Below are positions 10,666-22,800 of a stretch of 64,000 nt of DNA, piece by piece (position 1 is the stretch's first letter; every line of letters starts with the position of its first letter). The DNA is from Dioscorea cayenensis subsp. rotundata (lineage: Eukaryota > Streptophyta > Magnoliopsida > Dioscoreales > Dioscoreaceae). The DNA lies in contig NC_052490.1 of assembly GCF_009730915.1 (NCBI RefSeq), positions 31,682,625 through 31,746,624 on the forward strand, given 5' to 3'. The translations under genes were made by a program, and so were the position numbers. The notes beneath the pieces were generated by a model. The model had not been told where the DNA came from, ran no database searches, and was given only the letters and a program-made list of their open reading frames with translations.

Positions 10666-13486
10666 ATGGCTTGTCTTCATTACCTTGTTTTTCTCTCTCT
10701 ATTTGTAGAGCTTGCCATCTTTTCGACGGGCCAGATACCGATTGGTTCACAGCTTTCAGCCAGTCAAAAACAAGTTTGGCTATCCGAGAACAGCACCTTC
10801 GCATTTGGATTCACTTCCTCTGGTTCTGATGGTCAGTTCTTGCTTGCAATTTGGTACTCTAAACTCCCTGGTGATCCAACAGTAACATGGTCTCCTAACA
10901 GGTTAGCAAATTTCAATTTTTCTAGCATTGAGTTCATTGCAGTTGATAACTCTACTTCATTCATGATATGCAGAGAATCTCCGGTTGGAAGTGACGCCAC
11001 AGTCAAGCTTGATCTCACTGGGAACCTGGTCTTGGTTGATGGCAGTTCTTCATTGTGGATGTCGAACACCTCTCACCAAGGAGTGAAGTATGCAGTGATG
11101 TCGGAATCCGGGAGCTTCATTCTCTACAATGGAAGTAACAACGACAGCCAGATTGCGTGGCAGAGCTTCTGGCACCCTTCAGACACACTCCTCCCTGGCC
11201 AGCAATTGACCGGCTCCCTTGAACTATCATCGGTCAAGTCCTCACTTGGTTATTATTCACTTAAAATGCTTCAGCAACGCACTTCTCTTAGCCTCGCCTT
11301 GACATATGTTTCACTGGAGTCCTCTGGTGCATCGCCGGAGTACTATGCAAACTACTCCTACTGGTCGAGCCCAGAGATATCAAATGCAACAGGTGATGTG
11401 GTTGCAGTGCTGGACCAGTCAGGGAATTTCGGTATCATGTATGGATCATCTTCATCTGGGACGATGTATGTGCACAAGAATGATAGTGGAGGGAGCACAT
11501 CTCCCAGAAGGATCACAATTGGAACCGATGGAAATCTTCGTCTCTACCGGTGGGATGAAGCCTGGGTCACTGAATGGTCAGCGTTGTCAAACCCATGCAT
11601 GGCTGCTGGAGTTTGTGGCAGTGGTGTGTGTACTCTAGATTCAAGCAAGACTAATTCCAGCTGCACTTGCTTGCAGGAGAATTCATCAGCGAGCTCAGGA
11701 GATAAGGCTTGTTCTTTGGGCGCATCAAAGCCTTCTCCAGTGAAATGTAGTGAAAATCACAGCATTGGAATTACGATGGAAACAGTGGCACAAACAAACT
11801 ACTACTTCTCTGGTGCTTCCACCATTAAGAATTACAGCAATGTGATGGTAGCCTCACAATGCGCCGAGCACTGCCTCTCTGACTGTGATTGTGTTGCGGC
11901 AGTTTACGGGCTTGAGGACGACAAACCAAGCTGTTGGACCCTGAAGAGTCTGGTGTTCGGAGGATTTCAAGATCCTAGTGCAACTCTCTATATGAAGGTT
12001 GGTTCCAATGGCTCCCAAGCTGGAGGAAGTTCCAGTGGCGATTCATCATCGAGCAAGGGTGCTCAAGCGGTTGTTCTTCCATTGGTTCTATGTACCTCTG
12101 CTGTGATTGTCCTATTAATCTTCCTGTTATGCTACAACATTCGGAGGAGGAGAATAATGCGACACCACGCAATCAGTAGCTCGCTGAGCTTCCCTGGAGC
12201 TCCTGTATTTTTCAGTTACCATGTTCTGCAATCTGCAACCGGAAATTTCTCTCGATTAATTGGGACAGGTATTAGGTACTACATCACTACTTATCTCAGT
12301 ATAATTCCGATTCAATTGTCTGTTTATGATTGTGATCAGGGGGTTTCGGAAGCGTGTACAAGGGGACACTCAGAGATGGGACCTTGATTGCAGTAAAGAA
12401 GCTGGAAAGAATGTTGCCACAAGGTGAAAGGGAGTTCATAACTGAAGTCACTACCATTGGCTCCATGCATCACATGAACTTGGTCAGTCTCTGTGGATTC
12501 TGCTCTGAAGGTTCACATAGGTGAATGATTGATTCTGCATGTTAAATCAATATAATTCTTCAACTCAATGAATTCAAGTATTCCTAACATAATTGACAGA
12601 CTTCTTGTTTATGAGTACATGAGCAATGGATCACTGGATAAGTGGATTTTCCCGACGCACGAGCAGCAGGACAAGCTTCTAGACTGGAAGACTCGCTTTA
12701 ATATAGCGATCGCCATTGCTGAAGGTATTGCTTATTTCCATGAGCAGTGCAGGAATAGGGTCATACATTGTGACCTCAAGCCAGAGAACATACTCTTAGA
12801 TGATGATTTATGTCCAAAGGTTTCTGATTTCGGACTGGCTAAGCTAATGAACAGAGGCCACTCTGAAGTCATTACTATGGTTAGAGGCACAAGAGGGTAC
12901 TTAGCACCGGAATGGATCAGCAGCCGGCCGATCACTGTCAAAGCCGATGTTTACAGTTACGGAATGCTACTTCTAGAGATAATCGGAGGCCGGAGAAATC
13001 TGGACATGTCTCTCAATGCAGAAGACTACTACTATCCAGGATGGGCTTTCAAGGTATTTTCTCAAATATTTTACAATCTTAAGTTAGATGTAAACCAAAC
13101 ATATTAACTATCGCTGCACAAGCCATTGCTTCTAGGAAATGACTAACGGTACGCCGCTGCATGCTGCGGACCGAAGACTAGAAGGGAAGGTTGATGAAGA
13201 GGAAATGGTGAGAGCTCTCAAGTGTGCATTTTGGTGCATCCAAGAAGAAGCATGGAGCAGGCCATCAATGGGAGAAGTGGTGAGAATGTTGGAAGGATCA
13301 GTTGAAATCAATGAACCACCAATGCCTCAAGCAATACTAGAGTTAATGGATGAAGGATTGGAGAACATTTATAAGGCCATGAAAAGGGACCTCTTCGCTT
13401 ATCCCATCACTTCCTCCTCTGTGATTACCAGCCAACCATCGTCCTCAAGAGCAACATGCAGTTACTCCACTATGTCACCCAGATAG
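10666..13486 (+). CDS. G-type lectin S-receptor-like Ser/Thr protein kinase (At5g24080 type)
   Basis: Single-pass receptor-like kinase of the plasma membrane; ligand unknown. Exons are 10666-12268, 12340-12520, 12600-13053 and 13136-13486, joining in frame to 862 residues. Order: signal peptide (about 1-20), bulb-type mannose-binding lectin domain (about 25-150), a cysteine-rich region, a PAN/apple-like domain (about 370-435, CAEHCLSDCDC), a Ser/Gly-rich linker, a transmembrane helix at about 467-491 followed by NIRRRR, then the kinase. The kinase has the glycine loop GTGGFGSVYKG across the first intron, IAVKKL, HCDLKPEN (about 651-658) and DFGLAK. The arginine usual before the catalytic Asp is Cys, so it is a non-RD kinase, as its relatives are. 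Near-identity to remembered stretches (GSMHHMNLV, YEYMSNGSLDKWIF, ATCSYSTMSPR at the C-terminus) places it with At5g24080. Another ATG at 10640 is out of frame. Confidence 0.93.
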
Positions 13487-14209
13487 AAACTAATTAATGG
13501 CTATTTATTGTAATCTAAACCGGAAAATCAAACTCAAATGGTTCAAAATTCTGGTGGGGTTTCAGAGTTTCTATACCATTTGAAGTGTTCCGGATGTTTA
13601 ATGATACAAAGTGCAAATATGCAATGATAATATATTCACCCACTCTCGTAATTTTGGATATATTTTTATACATAGTTAAAATTCTTAAAAAATATATATA
13701 TATATTTTCTTTTTTATACAATAGAGTTGAAGGAAGGGAAATTTTTTTAAGGTCTATAACTCACTGTAACTGGTGCTCCTCCGTAACTATCTATCTCTTT
13801 GGCAATCCTTAAAATAAGGGGTGTTTGTCGCCTAGCAGTTAAAAAAATGGCGCTAAGCACCCTCTCACTTAAAAATTTATCAAAAAACAAGTAGATGCAG
13901 AGATATGCTGGTTATAATAGTTTATAAACCCCTTAAGAACTAATTAATTCGACCAGAGGTCATATAGAACAATGAAAATCTAACATGTGTACAAAAAAAA
14001 AATTGCAAGAACTAATTTTTTTTTTTTAAATACGACTCTGATGAGGAAAGATATCACTCCTCCTACGTAGGACTGGCTAAAACTCATTTAAACAATATAA
14101 TGCTTTAGTTTGGACCAGAATATGAACAATACCACAGATAAAATATTTCGAACATGCACCTACCACACTACTAAATCTTTTTACCACCCGACAAATCAAG
14201 TGTTGTCTA
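13487..14209. other. Intergenic region downstream of the receptor kinase
   Basis: AT-rich DNA holding the probable 3' UTR of the kinase. A short TA run lies near 13692-13703. I see no gene. Confidence 0.6.
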
Positions 14210-14631
14210 TAGGGGTGTAATCAATCGAGTTCGAGCCGAACAGTAGCGAGCTCGAGCTCAACTGAAAATTCGGTACTCGATACTCGGCTCGAGCTCGATC
14301 GAGTATTTATTTTATAGCTCGAGCTCGACTCTATACACAAATCGAGCTACTCGAGCTCGCTCGATTAAGCTCGAAAAAACTGAAAATAACCATAAACATT
14401 ATGCTCGAGCTCGAAAGTTTTTCCCCTTGATTTTTATCAAATAAATCTAATATTATATATATACATACATTATCGATTAGGCTCGCGAGCACTCGAGCCA
14501 AGTATCACAATACTCGAACTCGGCTCGCTCGACTACTCGAGCTCGACTCGACTGTGACCGAGCCGAATTCGAGTTTTCACCGAGTCGAGCCCGAGTAGCT
14601 TGCGAGTAGAGGTGTATCATTTACACCCCTA
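14210..14631. mobile_element. hAT-type MITE, 422 bp, with 8-bp target-site duplication
   Basis: The ends are TAGGGGTGTAA at the left and TTACACCCCTA at the right, perfect 11-bp terminal inverted repeats. They are flanked by the same 8-mer GTTGTCTA at 14202-14209 and 14632-14639. An 8-bp duplication and this terminus are characteristic of hAT elements. There is no transposase; the interior is filled with overlapping TCGAG/GAGCTC/CTCGA words in both orientations, so it could fold on itself extensively. It is non-autonomous. The intact duplication suggests moderate age. Confidence 0.85.
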
Positions 14632-14946
14632 GTTGTCTATCACCTATTTTTCATAAATTTTGGGTTCACTCAAATATACTACTATGGAAAATTTTTTGTT
14701 TAACTTTAATATATTTGTAATTTTGAAAATTAAAAAGGTTATATATGTGAAAAATCCACATGTTTATAACCTTATCCTATTTAATATTTCGATATTATCA
14801 CACATCATATTCATAAAGTGTACTCGCCTCAGTCTCCAGAAGAGAATATATCGGAATGCAGATATTTGTAGAATGGGAGTGAATTTATCAGAAAATCATG
14901 ATACTATCCTTTGCACTTGCTTTTGATTCGCTGTTTCGGATTGCGA

Positions 14947-17107
14947 ATGGCGCTTATGCTCCCGATCCTGGAGATCGCCGGAGTGGCCACGAGGCTCGCC
15001 GGAGCTAGGGTTTGTGCCTCCGGGCGGGTGAAGGATCCGGAAACGAGGGTTGGTAGGGATTCAGACCCGTTGCGAAGGCTCGGAATCTCGCCGCTTTTTC
15101 CAACTCCGTTGCTCTGCGTTTCTTCGCCGCCGTCTCCGTCGCTGAGGGAGAAGCAGGAGAACGATGGAGGTGGAGATAAGGGGGATTACTATGTTAACAT
15201 GGGTTATGCTATTCGGACTCTCCGGGAGGAGCTGCCGGAGATGTTCTATCGTGAGCCTTGCTTCGATATCTACAGGTGTGTGATTTCCTTGAGGCTCTTT
15301 GAGCTATGTTTTGTGGATTTGTGTGTTATTCTTGATAATTTTTGTACTAAAATTGGGTTTTTGCTGGTATATTTGATAGGTTGTGCAGTTGTTTTAGGAT
15401 ATCTTTTTGATTGATTTGTTGATCCTTTGAATTGCACGATCCTAGAAAAATGAGGAACTTTGTTCAATCACCAAGCAAGTGAAGTGAAGATTTTGGACTG
15501 TAGTACAAGTTTTAAGTTTAAAGAGAACTTGTGATTTGAGAGTTCATGTTAGAACAAACAAAATTTTTTAAGATTCTTAATAGTTGTAGGTGAATATTGG
15601 TTATTTGGTGTGGCATTTGCAACAAAGTTACTTTTCAGCATGGATTGCCTATGAGCAAAAGCATATAGTTTGATTTCAACGTTTTGGATAATGATCCCAT
15701 TGTTAAGGGAAAATTTACAGTACTGATGAGCTAGTTTAGTTTATAGTATAAACCAGAGGCTGTTTATAATCTGTAGGTTCTTTTGGAGCAGAGAGATTGG
15801 AATTGTTTTTAAGTGAAGGGAAAAAAAACTCCTACTGAAATATAAAAAATACAAGCATTAATAAATCAGGACTCAACTTGGTGATGGGACAACAGTTGTA
15901 ACATTAAGATGCGTTGATAACAAAGTGTCATAATATGATTTTTTTTCTTTTTCCTCTTTCAACTTGTGGATTTATATATAGAGGATAAGTATTAATCATT
16001 GGTTTATGTTTTGCAAATCTCATCAAATTTATCATCTATTTTACCCTTAAGTTCTCTAAATAGTCTTGTTCCTTTCCTTTGATGCCCTGTGACTGTAATG
16101 GAGAACATCTGAAGCTTTTTAGGTTTTAATATCAATCAACATACTTACTGTATGCTTCAAAGCCCTGGTCTTGTGTTTGGACAGTAATATAGTTAGCTAT
16201 GTAGTCTAATGTGCGTCGAACTCAAATCATGAACTTTCATTGCCAAGTGTAATGACACTGTCAGGGCTATTTTATTGAGAATTTGATTAAACTTTTTCAA
16301 TTTAGCCTTTTCTACAAAATAAAGCTACATTGTTCAGGAATCCTGAAAAAATTTAGCTGTGTCTGCTTATGGAATCTAAATATCTCCGCTTGGGCTATTG
16401 GATGTTTCTACATATTGAGTTTTTCATCTTTTACATATTTTTCCTTCATGGAAAATGGTTATAATAGCTGAATGATGTACTTTGTCTATGCTCTACCTTT
16501 CATCTGTAATTTTCTGTCAGATCAGCTGATGGCTTCTTTTCATATATCTGTCATGTAATCCTTTTCTTCCATCTTTGTATTGTTTTCCTTTGCAATTCTA
16601 AGCTCCCTTTCACCTTATAGGGATGATGTCGTCTTCAAAGATCCAGTGAATGCATTCACTGGCATCGACAACTATAAATTAATATTTTCTGCTCTCCGCT
16701 TCAGTGGTCAGTTGTGCTTCAAGGCCTTATGGGTTGAAATAGTGAGTATATGGCAGCCAATGGAGAACATCATAATGATCCGATGGATTGCCCATGGCGT
16801 CCCTCGGGTGCCTTGGGAGAGACGCAGTCGCCTTGATGGCACATCTAAGTACAAGCTTGATAAAAAGGGGAAGATTTTCGAGCATCGAGTTGACAATGTG
16901 GCTCTCAACTCGCCTCCGAAATTCAAGGTCCAAGCCGTTGAGGAAATGTTACATTCTCTTGGATGCCCATCCACACCTAAGCCAACTTTCTTCAAAGCAT
17001 TGTTCTCAGCCACACCATATATGGCTGTCATGCTGAGATTCACTTGGGTGAGGCTCTATCTTGCGCTTTGCCTCACTCTTGCCTGGCGATACGTAGGTGA
17101 AGAATGA
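14947..17107 (+). CDS. Chloroplast-targeted DUF2358 protein
   Basis: Two exons, 14947-15275 and 16621-17107, with a 1345-bp intron. The split codon (AG plus G) restores the family motif DIYRDD(V/I). The protein has 271 residues. The first 65 or so are rich in Arg, Ser and Pro and look like a plastid transit peptide. The DUF2358 domain (about 85-215) shows YAIRTLREELP, VFKDP, FTGIDNYKLIF, ENIIMIRW, GVPRVPWE and YKLDKKGKIFEH. The fold is predicted to be NTF2/SnoaL-like; no reaction is known. The C-terminus contains a hydrophobic stretch (about 243-262) that could be a membrane anchor. The ATG at 14947 lies in GCGAATGGCGC and is the first plausible start; a second ATG follows four codons later. 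By memory it matches At2g46220. Confidence 0.88.
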
Positions 17108-17907
17108 CTAGTTAGAATACAAGAAGTTACAAGAAATTTTGGCCAGAATGCTATACGATATTGTCAAGCAATCTCCAACCTGATGGCTGTAATGTTGTAT
17201 AGTATCGTGTTGTATAGTTAGATACACTCTTTGTACCAGTCTACAAGCATAAGAGTATACATTATGAAGTGTGGTCTGAGAAGCTGTGAAGACTATTATG
17301 ATTGAATAAATGCAGAATTCCATGTTTCTCATTCTGAGTTGCTTCTGTGTCCCGGCTATAAATTGCGCATGAGCTGTTTGTACCCTGTTTGTTGGATGCC
17401 TGCAGAAAAAGGTCATCAGCCCAAAGCCTCATGAAGCCCCCACTAGATTGGTTATTCCCTTGTTTCTGTCTCTGTCTTTGAATGAATGCCTGTTGCTGCA
17501 ATGCAATAATGGCACCTGAGGGTGAGCCCCAGTGCCAACAAACCCACTTGACCTTGTTCTTCCAATGATACAAATAATAGAATGAGTAGCAAGACTCTCA
17601 TTGAAGCAAAAGCAATGGCTAAGCATTAGGAAATCATAATCAATACCAGTTGGTTTAGACTAGCAAGACTATCATTTAAGTTCATAGCTTCACATTGGTT
17701 GTCTGCCCCACTGAAACACATTCTACAACCACCCATTCCTTCATAGAAGATAAGCTGCAACGACTTTTCCTCCAAGTTGGTTTTTGGTTTCTTTTTCTTC
17801 AATCAACCCTCACTTATTATGTGCAGAAAAAAGGAAAATGCCAGGTAATAGCTTTTTAGATTCTGCCACCTGTTTAAGCTCTTGTATATTATGTTTTTCT
17901 GAGAGAA
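17108..17907. other. Interval between DUF2358 gene and ABIL gene
   Basis: 3' UTR of the first gene and leader of the second. Open frames on the minus strand (17262-17626) contain no recognisable domain. ATGCCAG followed by GTAATAG at 17838-17850 could be a leader splice donor, but the conserved ABIL N-terminus starts at the ATG at 17908. Confidence 0.5.
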
Positions 17908-19459
17908 ATGCAGCAGCAATTGCAGCAGGAGAACCCCACATCCATGAGCTTAAACGATGTCTCAATGGAATGCAACAAGAGCTTTGTAAATGCCCTGCAG
18001 GTGACTCTGAATTGTTTTGTTCCTTTTATTTAATGAAGCATTGATGATTACAGTTTCCTTTCTTTCATTCTTGTTTGAACTCTCATGTCCCTTTGGTTTG
18101 TAGGAACTGAAGAGCTTGAGACCTCAGCTCTACTCTGCTGCTGAGTACTGTGAGAAGTCTTATGTTCATAATGAAGAAAAGCAATTGTATGGTTGTCTTC
18201 CCTCTTCTTTCACTAATGTCCTGCAAAGCATGCATAGAATTCAAGCTGTATTTTGCAATAATCCTCTTTCTTACCATGTTGTCAAATTTTATTGAGAACT
18301 TAACTAAATTTACCGAAAGATATCCCTGCTTTGTTAGTGTTTCATGCTTGAATGATGATGTGTTTAAACTTATTTGTCTTTTGAACTAAATCTTCCTATC
18401 AGAGTACTGGATAATCTAAAGGATTATGTGGTCCGAGCCCTTGTGAATAGTGTGGATCATCTTGGTACAGTTGCAAACAAATTTACAGACCTCTATGAAC
18501 AACAGAGGGTTGATGCCTTGACTTTGGAACTAAATGTCTCATGTCTAAATCAGGTACATTTATAATAAAAAAAATTGGGAGTCTATTCCAAAATGTTCTG
18601 GATTGAAATTGGTGTTACTTTGTTCCTTTCAGAGAATCCTTACTTGCCAAACATACACAGATGTCGAAGGTTTGCGAAAGCAGCAAACGTTGTCATCCAT
18701 CATAAGACATCAGAAACATTATATTCTGCCTGGTAAGATGTTAACTTATTGTATCACTTTAGGCAATGATACGATGCAGACAGTAATTCGACCGTTTTGT
18801 TTCACAAGCTAGAAACTTTAAGCAAAAAGGCACAGAAAAGTCCAAACCAACAAACAAATGCTGCACAAACTGGAGCACCAACACAGAGGTGAGCTTTGAA
18901 ACATCTGGGCTAGTTTGTTCTCTTATTACACTGACATCTATTGAACAACCAATGTTACAGCACTGGAGATCCTGATGCTCATTTGCCGGCTTCTGAGGAC
19001 TATCGGCTTCCAGGTATCCATTAAATTATTTTGCATATTGTTTCATGTTTCTTCTTATTTCTACATCTCAAGATGAAATTTGCAATATTATTACCTTCTG
19101 AAAGCAGATAGAGAAAAAGCTGCCTCAGCCTCACAATCATCAATAAGAAGTTATCCTAAGTCAGCTACCTTAATTCCTCGATCAAATGTGGTTTCACAAA
19201 GATTTGATGTTAAAGTAATTACTCTTATCATAATTATGTTTAATTTTGAGTAATGATACTGACATAAAATGGGAAGATAATTGCAAATGGAAAACTTCTC
19301 TTGCAGAATCCTCCAGGGGTTCTGAAACCTTTGACGCCATTTAGATCCTTTGACAAGTCCAGAGGCTTTGAGCTTCACCGTCGCCCACTGCATAGCAAGA
19401 GCATGCTTGTATCTCTCTTCAGCAAAACCAAATCCTCCAAACAAAAGAAACTTAAGTGA
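17908..19459 (+). CDS. ABIL1: ABL-interactor-like protein (ABIL1 type), SCAR/WAVE complex subunit
   Basis: Subunit of the SCAR/WAVE complex, which activates ARP2/3 and actin branching in plant cell shaping. Eight exons are proposed: 17908-18000, 18104-18186, 18403-18553, 18633-18732, 18813-18888, 18961-19013, 19108-19214 and 19307-19459. Every junction keeps frame and gives 271 residues. The N-terminal half has the ABI homology region: SFVNALQELKSLRPQLYSAA, EYCEKSY, LDNLKDYVVRALVNSVDHLG and LTCQTYTD, then H(Q)KHYILP. The middle is Ser/Thr/Gln-rich and low in complexity. The C-terminus is basic (LFSKTKSSKQKKLK) and there is no SH3 domain, as usual in plants. The start at 17908 gives MQQQLQQENP, much like remembered cereal ABIL proteins. 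The acceptor of exon 5 is the least certain, because CAAG eight bases upstream is an alternative. Confidence 0.87.
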
Positions 19460-19805
19460 CCCAATGTAATCTCATACTTATGTTGTTGTTTGTATTAGCT
19501 GGAGTATTATAGCTGAAATTGTGAGTTGTAACCAAAGTTCTTCCTAGTTTGATGCCGTTAATAACATGAATTTTGGTAACCTTGGCTTATAGTCGATATT
19601 CCCCGCTCATATAATAATCCTCAATAAAGTTAAGAAGAATATAAAATAAAATAAAACACACCCTGTCAGTTTTTAACTGTAGCTCAAGTTAGTCTAGATG
19701 ATCATCAGCAATCTTCACACCTGGTGGCATGTACAAGATGGAAAAGCCAAAAATCAAGTCCATGATTCAGCATTGCTTCAAATGCAAAAACTGCTTTTGT
19801 ACTAT
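19460..19805. other. Convergent 3' region between ABIL and TIMELESS
   Basis: Only 346 bp separate the two stop codons, and the genes converge, so their 3' UTRs probably meet or overlap. Positions 19694-19714 hold a stretch that, on the TIMELESS strand, is largely complementary to the plant microRNA miR827. Confidence 0.6.
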
Positions 19806-22800
19806 TTATTCATCATCGTCGATATCAACAATCATCTTAAAAGTTCTCCTGGATCCTGGTCTTGTGGACTGAACCGGGCTTGTATCGTCTCCTGAATCAA
19901 TGATGTCCTCAAGCTCCTTGTGTTTTTGGAGCCACTGGTCTGCATGTTGATCGGCGGAGATGGCCGGACCTCTGTCTGGTTCATCAATGTCGGAATCATT
20001 CAGCTTGTCCTTGAGACTATCAGTTCCCCTCAAAGCAGCCGAATCAACTGCTTCCAGTCCACCAGATCCCTCATCTCTGTGGAATCAGCAGGATCAGTGG
20101 TCATGTTTACATGCATTGGTAACAAAAATGAATGCCTTTCGTTGTAGTGTGATTTTTAAGATCAACCATAAATAACGGTATAAAACAATGATTTTGCCAT
20201 ATCCACAAATTTTATTTTATGCATCTAGCACTTTGGTCCATAACAAAGTCGATGTTTACATCATAACTACATTTAGCGATGCTAATTGCTGTGACTAAAG
20301 AATAAAAGGATGAAGCACAAGAGATGGCTGAGATGGCTGCAGAAGAGGATTCACACTACAAAGTATCTCGAGCTAATCCTTGCAATTCATCATTAAGTAT
20401 AAAAACTTGGTTTCCGGGCAATAACTTGAAGTGATTCTTGGTTTCACCTAAGCTGGTTATTTGGGACACAGAAAATTGACTATGCACGCGAACATTTCCT
20501 AATTACTAGATCTCATACTGGACCATAGACTAAAATCCATGATGTTAATCCCCGAAATAAACTAAATTTTGCATTTATTCACGGGAAAATAAATCTGCAG
20601 AGTGCTCGACTATGTGCACATAACTGCATAAACACTAATTGTAAATGTAAGACGTTGCAAATAAATAATGGAAAGTAACTTACATCTGCATCCTGTTCAA
20701 TTCCTCGTCATGGACACTATTTTCTTGTTCGGTCGTTTCATGGTTAGATATTTCTGTTGCTGTAACCTGAGTTGACGGCTTGCTCTTTTTTCTTGTGTTC
20801 CTACAAAGAAAACAGCCCACAGATTGAAGCAAAGCAATGTAGTAGAATAGCAATGAACATGATCCAGTAAGTGTGAGCATATAAGGTGAGAAACTAATCA
20901 ATAAGACTATGCGGACAGTTAAGTCAGTAGAATCAGATCCATTGTATGAAGTATTTTAAGGCTTGAAAAAGTTCCAGCTTCTGTTGAGAATATGAGCATT
21001 CTATTTTCTTTATCATGCTTTATTTTTGCAAATCAGTTAATAGGTATATTCATTGAAGGGTTCCATTAGAATAATTACTGTTGATGGAGAAAAATAAACA
21101 GTGGCAGAAAGCCACTGTCCTGCATGTTGGTGCAGATTGCAGGGGATGCCTTGGGCCCCAAAAAAGAAGACATTCTCCTTGTTATCTGCAGGCACTACAT
21201 TGCATATAACTAGGAAATAAGCAGCTTCATCACATTTAAGTAAAATATCGACACAGGCACATTCATATGAGAGTACCCCGTTTTCCTAGCTCAAGCTTGA
21301 TTATGATTAAAAAGATTGTAAATATTTGAAGTTCAGATGCACAAAGCCAACCTTTTTTTAATTGCAAGTAGTGTTTCTTCATCAGATTGCTCTCCTCTAT
21401 CAGTTAACTCCATGTCACTCGACTGCTTTGAAGTTTCTGATGATTTCATTTTCCTGGCAACAAGGCCCAAATTCTTTAGTTTAGCAACTTGTGCAGCAGT
21501 ATATTTTTAAGTAAAATATCAACTCCGACATAATCATATGAGCGTCCAGCTTTCCTATCTCAAACCTGAGAGATATTTGAAGTATAGATGCACAAAACTC
21601 ACCTTTTTAGGATCGCCTGCAGTGTTTCTTCATCAGATTGCTCCCCACTGTCTGTTAATTCAATGTCGCTCAACTGCTTTCTAGCTTCTGATGATTTCTT
21701 TTTCTGAGGAACAACAAGGCCCAGATTCTTGAGTTTGCGAGAAACTTGCGCAGCAGTATATTTACCCTCACCGTCAAGAGCGTTTGCAATCATGTGACTG
21801 CACTTCTTGTGATCCTTGAACCTATAAACAACAGGTAAACTCAATGGTACATAGTCATGAAGAATAAAGATCGAGTATAATCACGTATTTTTATTGAAGG
21901 GAATGAAAAATTTGAGTGAGCTATCAATTCATTAGATAAAGTTTCCGAAACTACGAACCGTTCAAATAAGACTTTGATCTCATGTTCCTGCTCTTCACTG
22001 AAGGCTCGTACTCTTTTCCTATTATGACTGAGTAAATCAGAAAGCAGCAATATAAGCAAATCTGACACAATTATCATAAGCTTGGTCTATAAAATATATT
22101 AAACCTTCACCCCATCAACTTGCTAAACACAAATTACCAAGTTACTACAGACTTTTACTTATACCATATTGCTTGACCCAGATAGTTGTTCTCCAAATTG
22201 CCACGTTTGTAAATCACTTATCAGTTTTACCATAAAGCCAACTAAATTTATGTATGCCATGTTAAAGTTTGTAGAAATATTAAAATAAAGGGGCCCTACA
22301 AAAACAAATTTCCAAACGTAAACGTAAATTAGAAAGGAACAAGACTAATATTGGAATAAAGAAAATAACTAGGACCCTTTATTTTGAAAAATACATTTGA
22401 ACATGCAAAAATATTATTTCTTGCATAGCTTTGGCCAGTGATGAAATAATCTTTTAAGAATCATTTTATAGCGTCCCTATAGCTAGGTATATTACAGAAA
22501 AATTTATCTGAAGCGAGACTTACGTAGAGGTTTCCGGAAACGAACTATCCTTGAGTTTGTTTGAGCTGCCAGGAACATCATCACTCACAAACCTTTTCCT
22601 GCCAGAGATCTTGAGACCTAACCGCCTAAGCTTAGCAGAAACATGAACAGCGGTTATTTTTCCATCAGGATCCATGGCTTCTGCAATAAGACGACTACAT
22701 CGTGCATCATCCTTGTATCTGAAATTTCCAAAATCAGAACCAAAGTGAGATATTTTATTATTAAAAAACAGGACGGAGTGGAACAGACAATCTGCCCACT

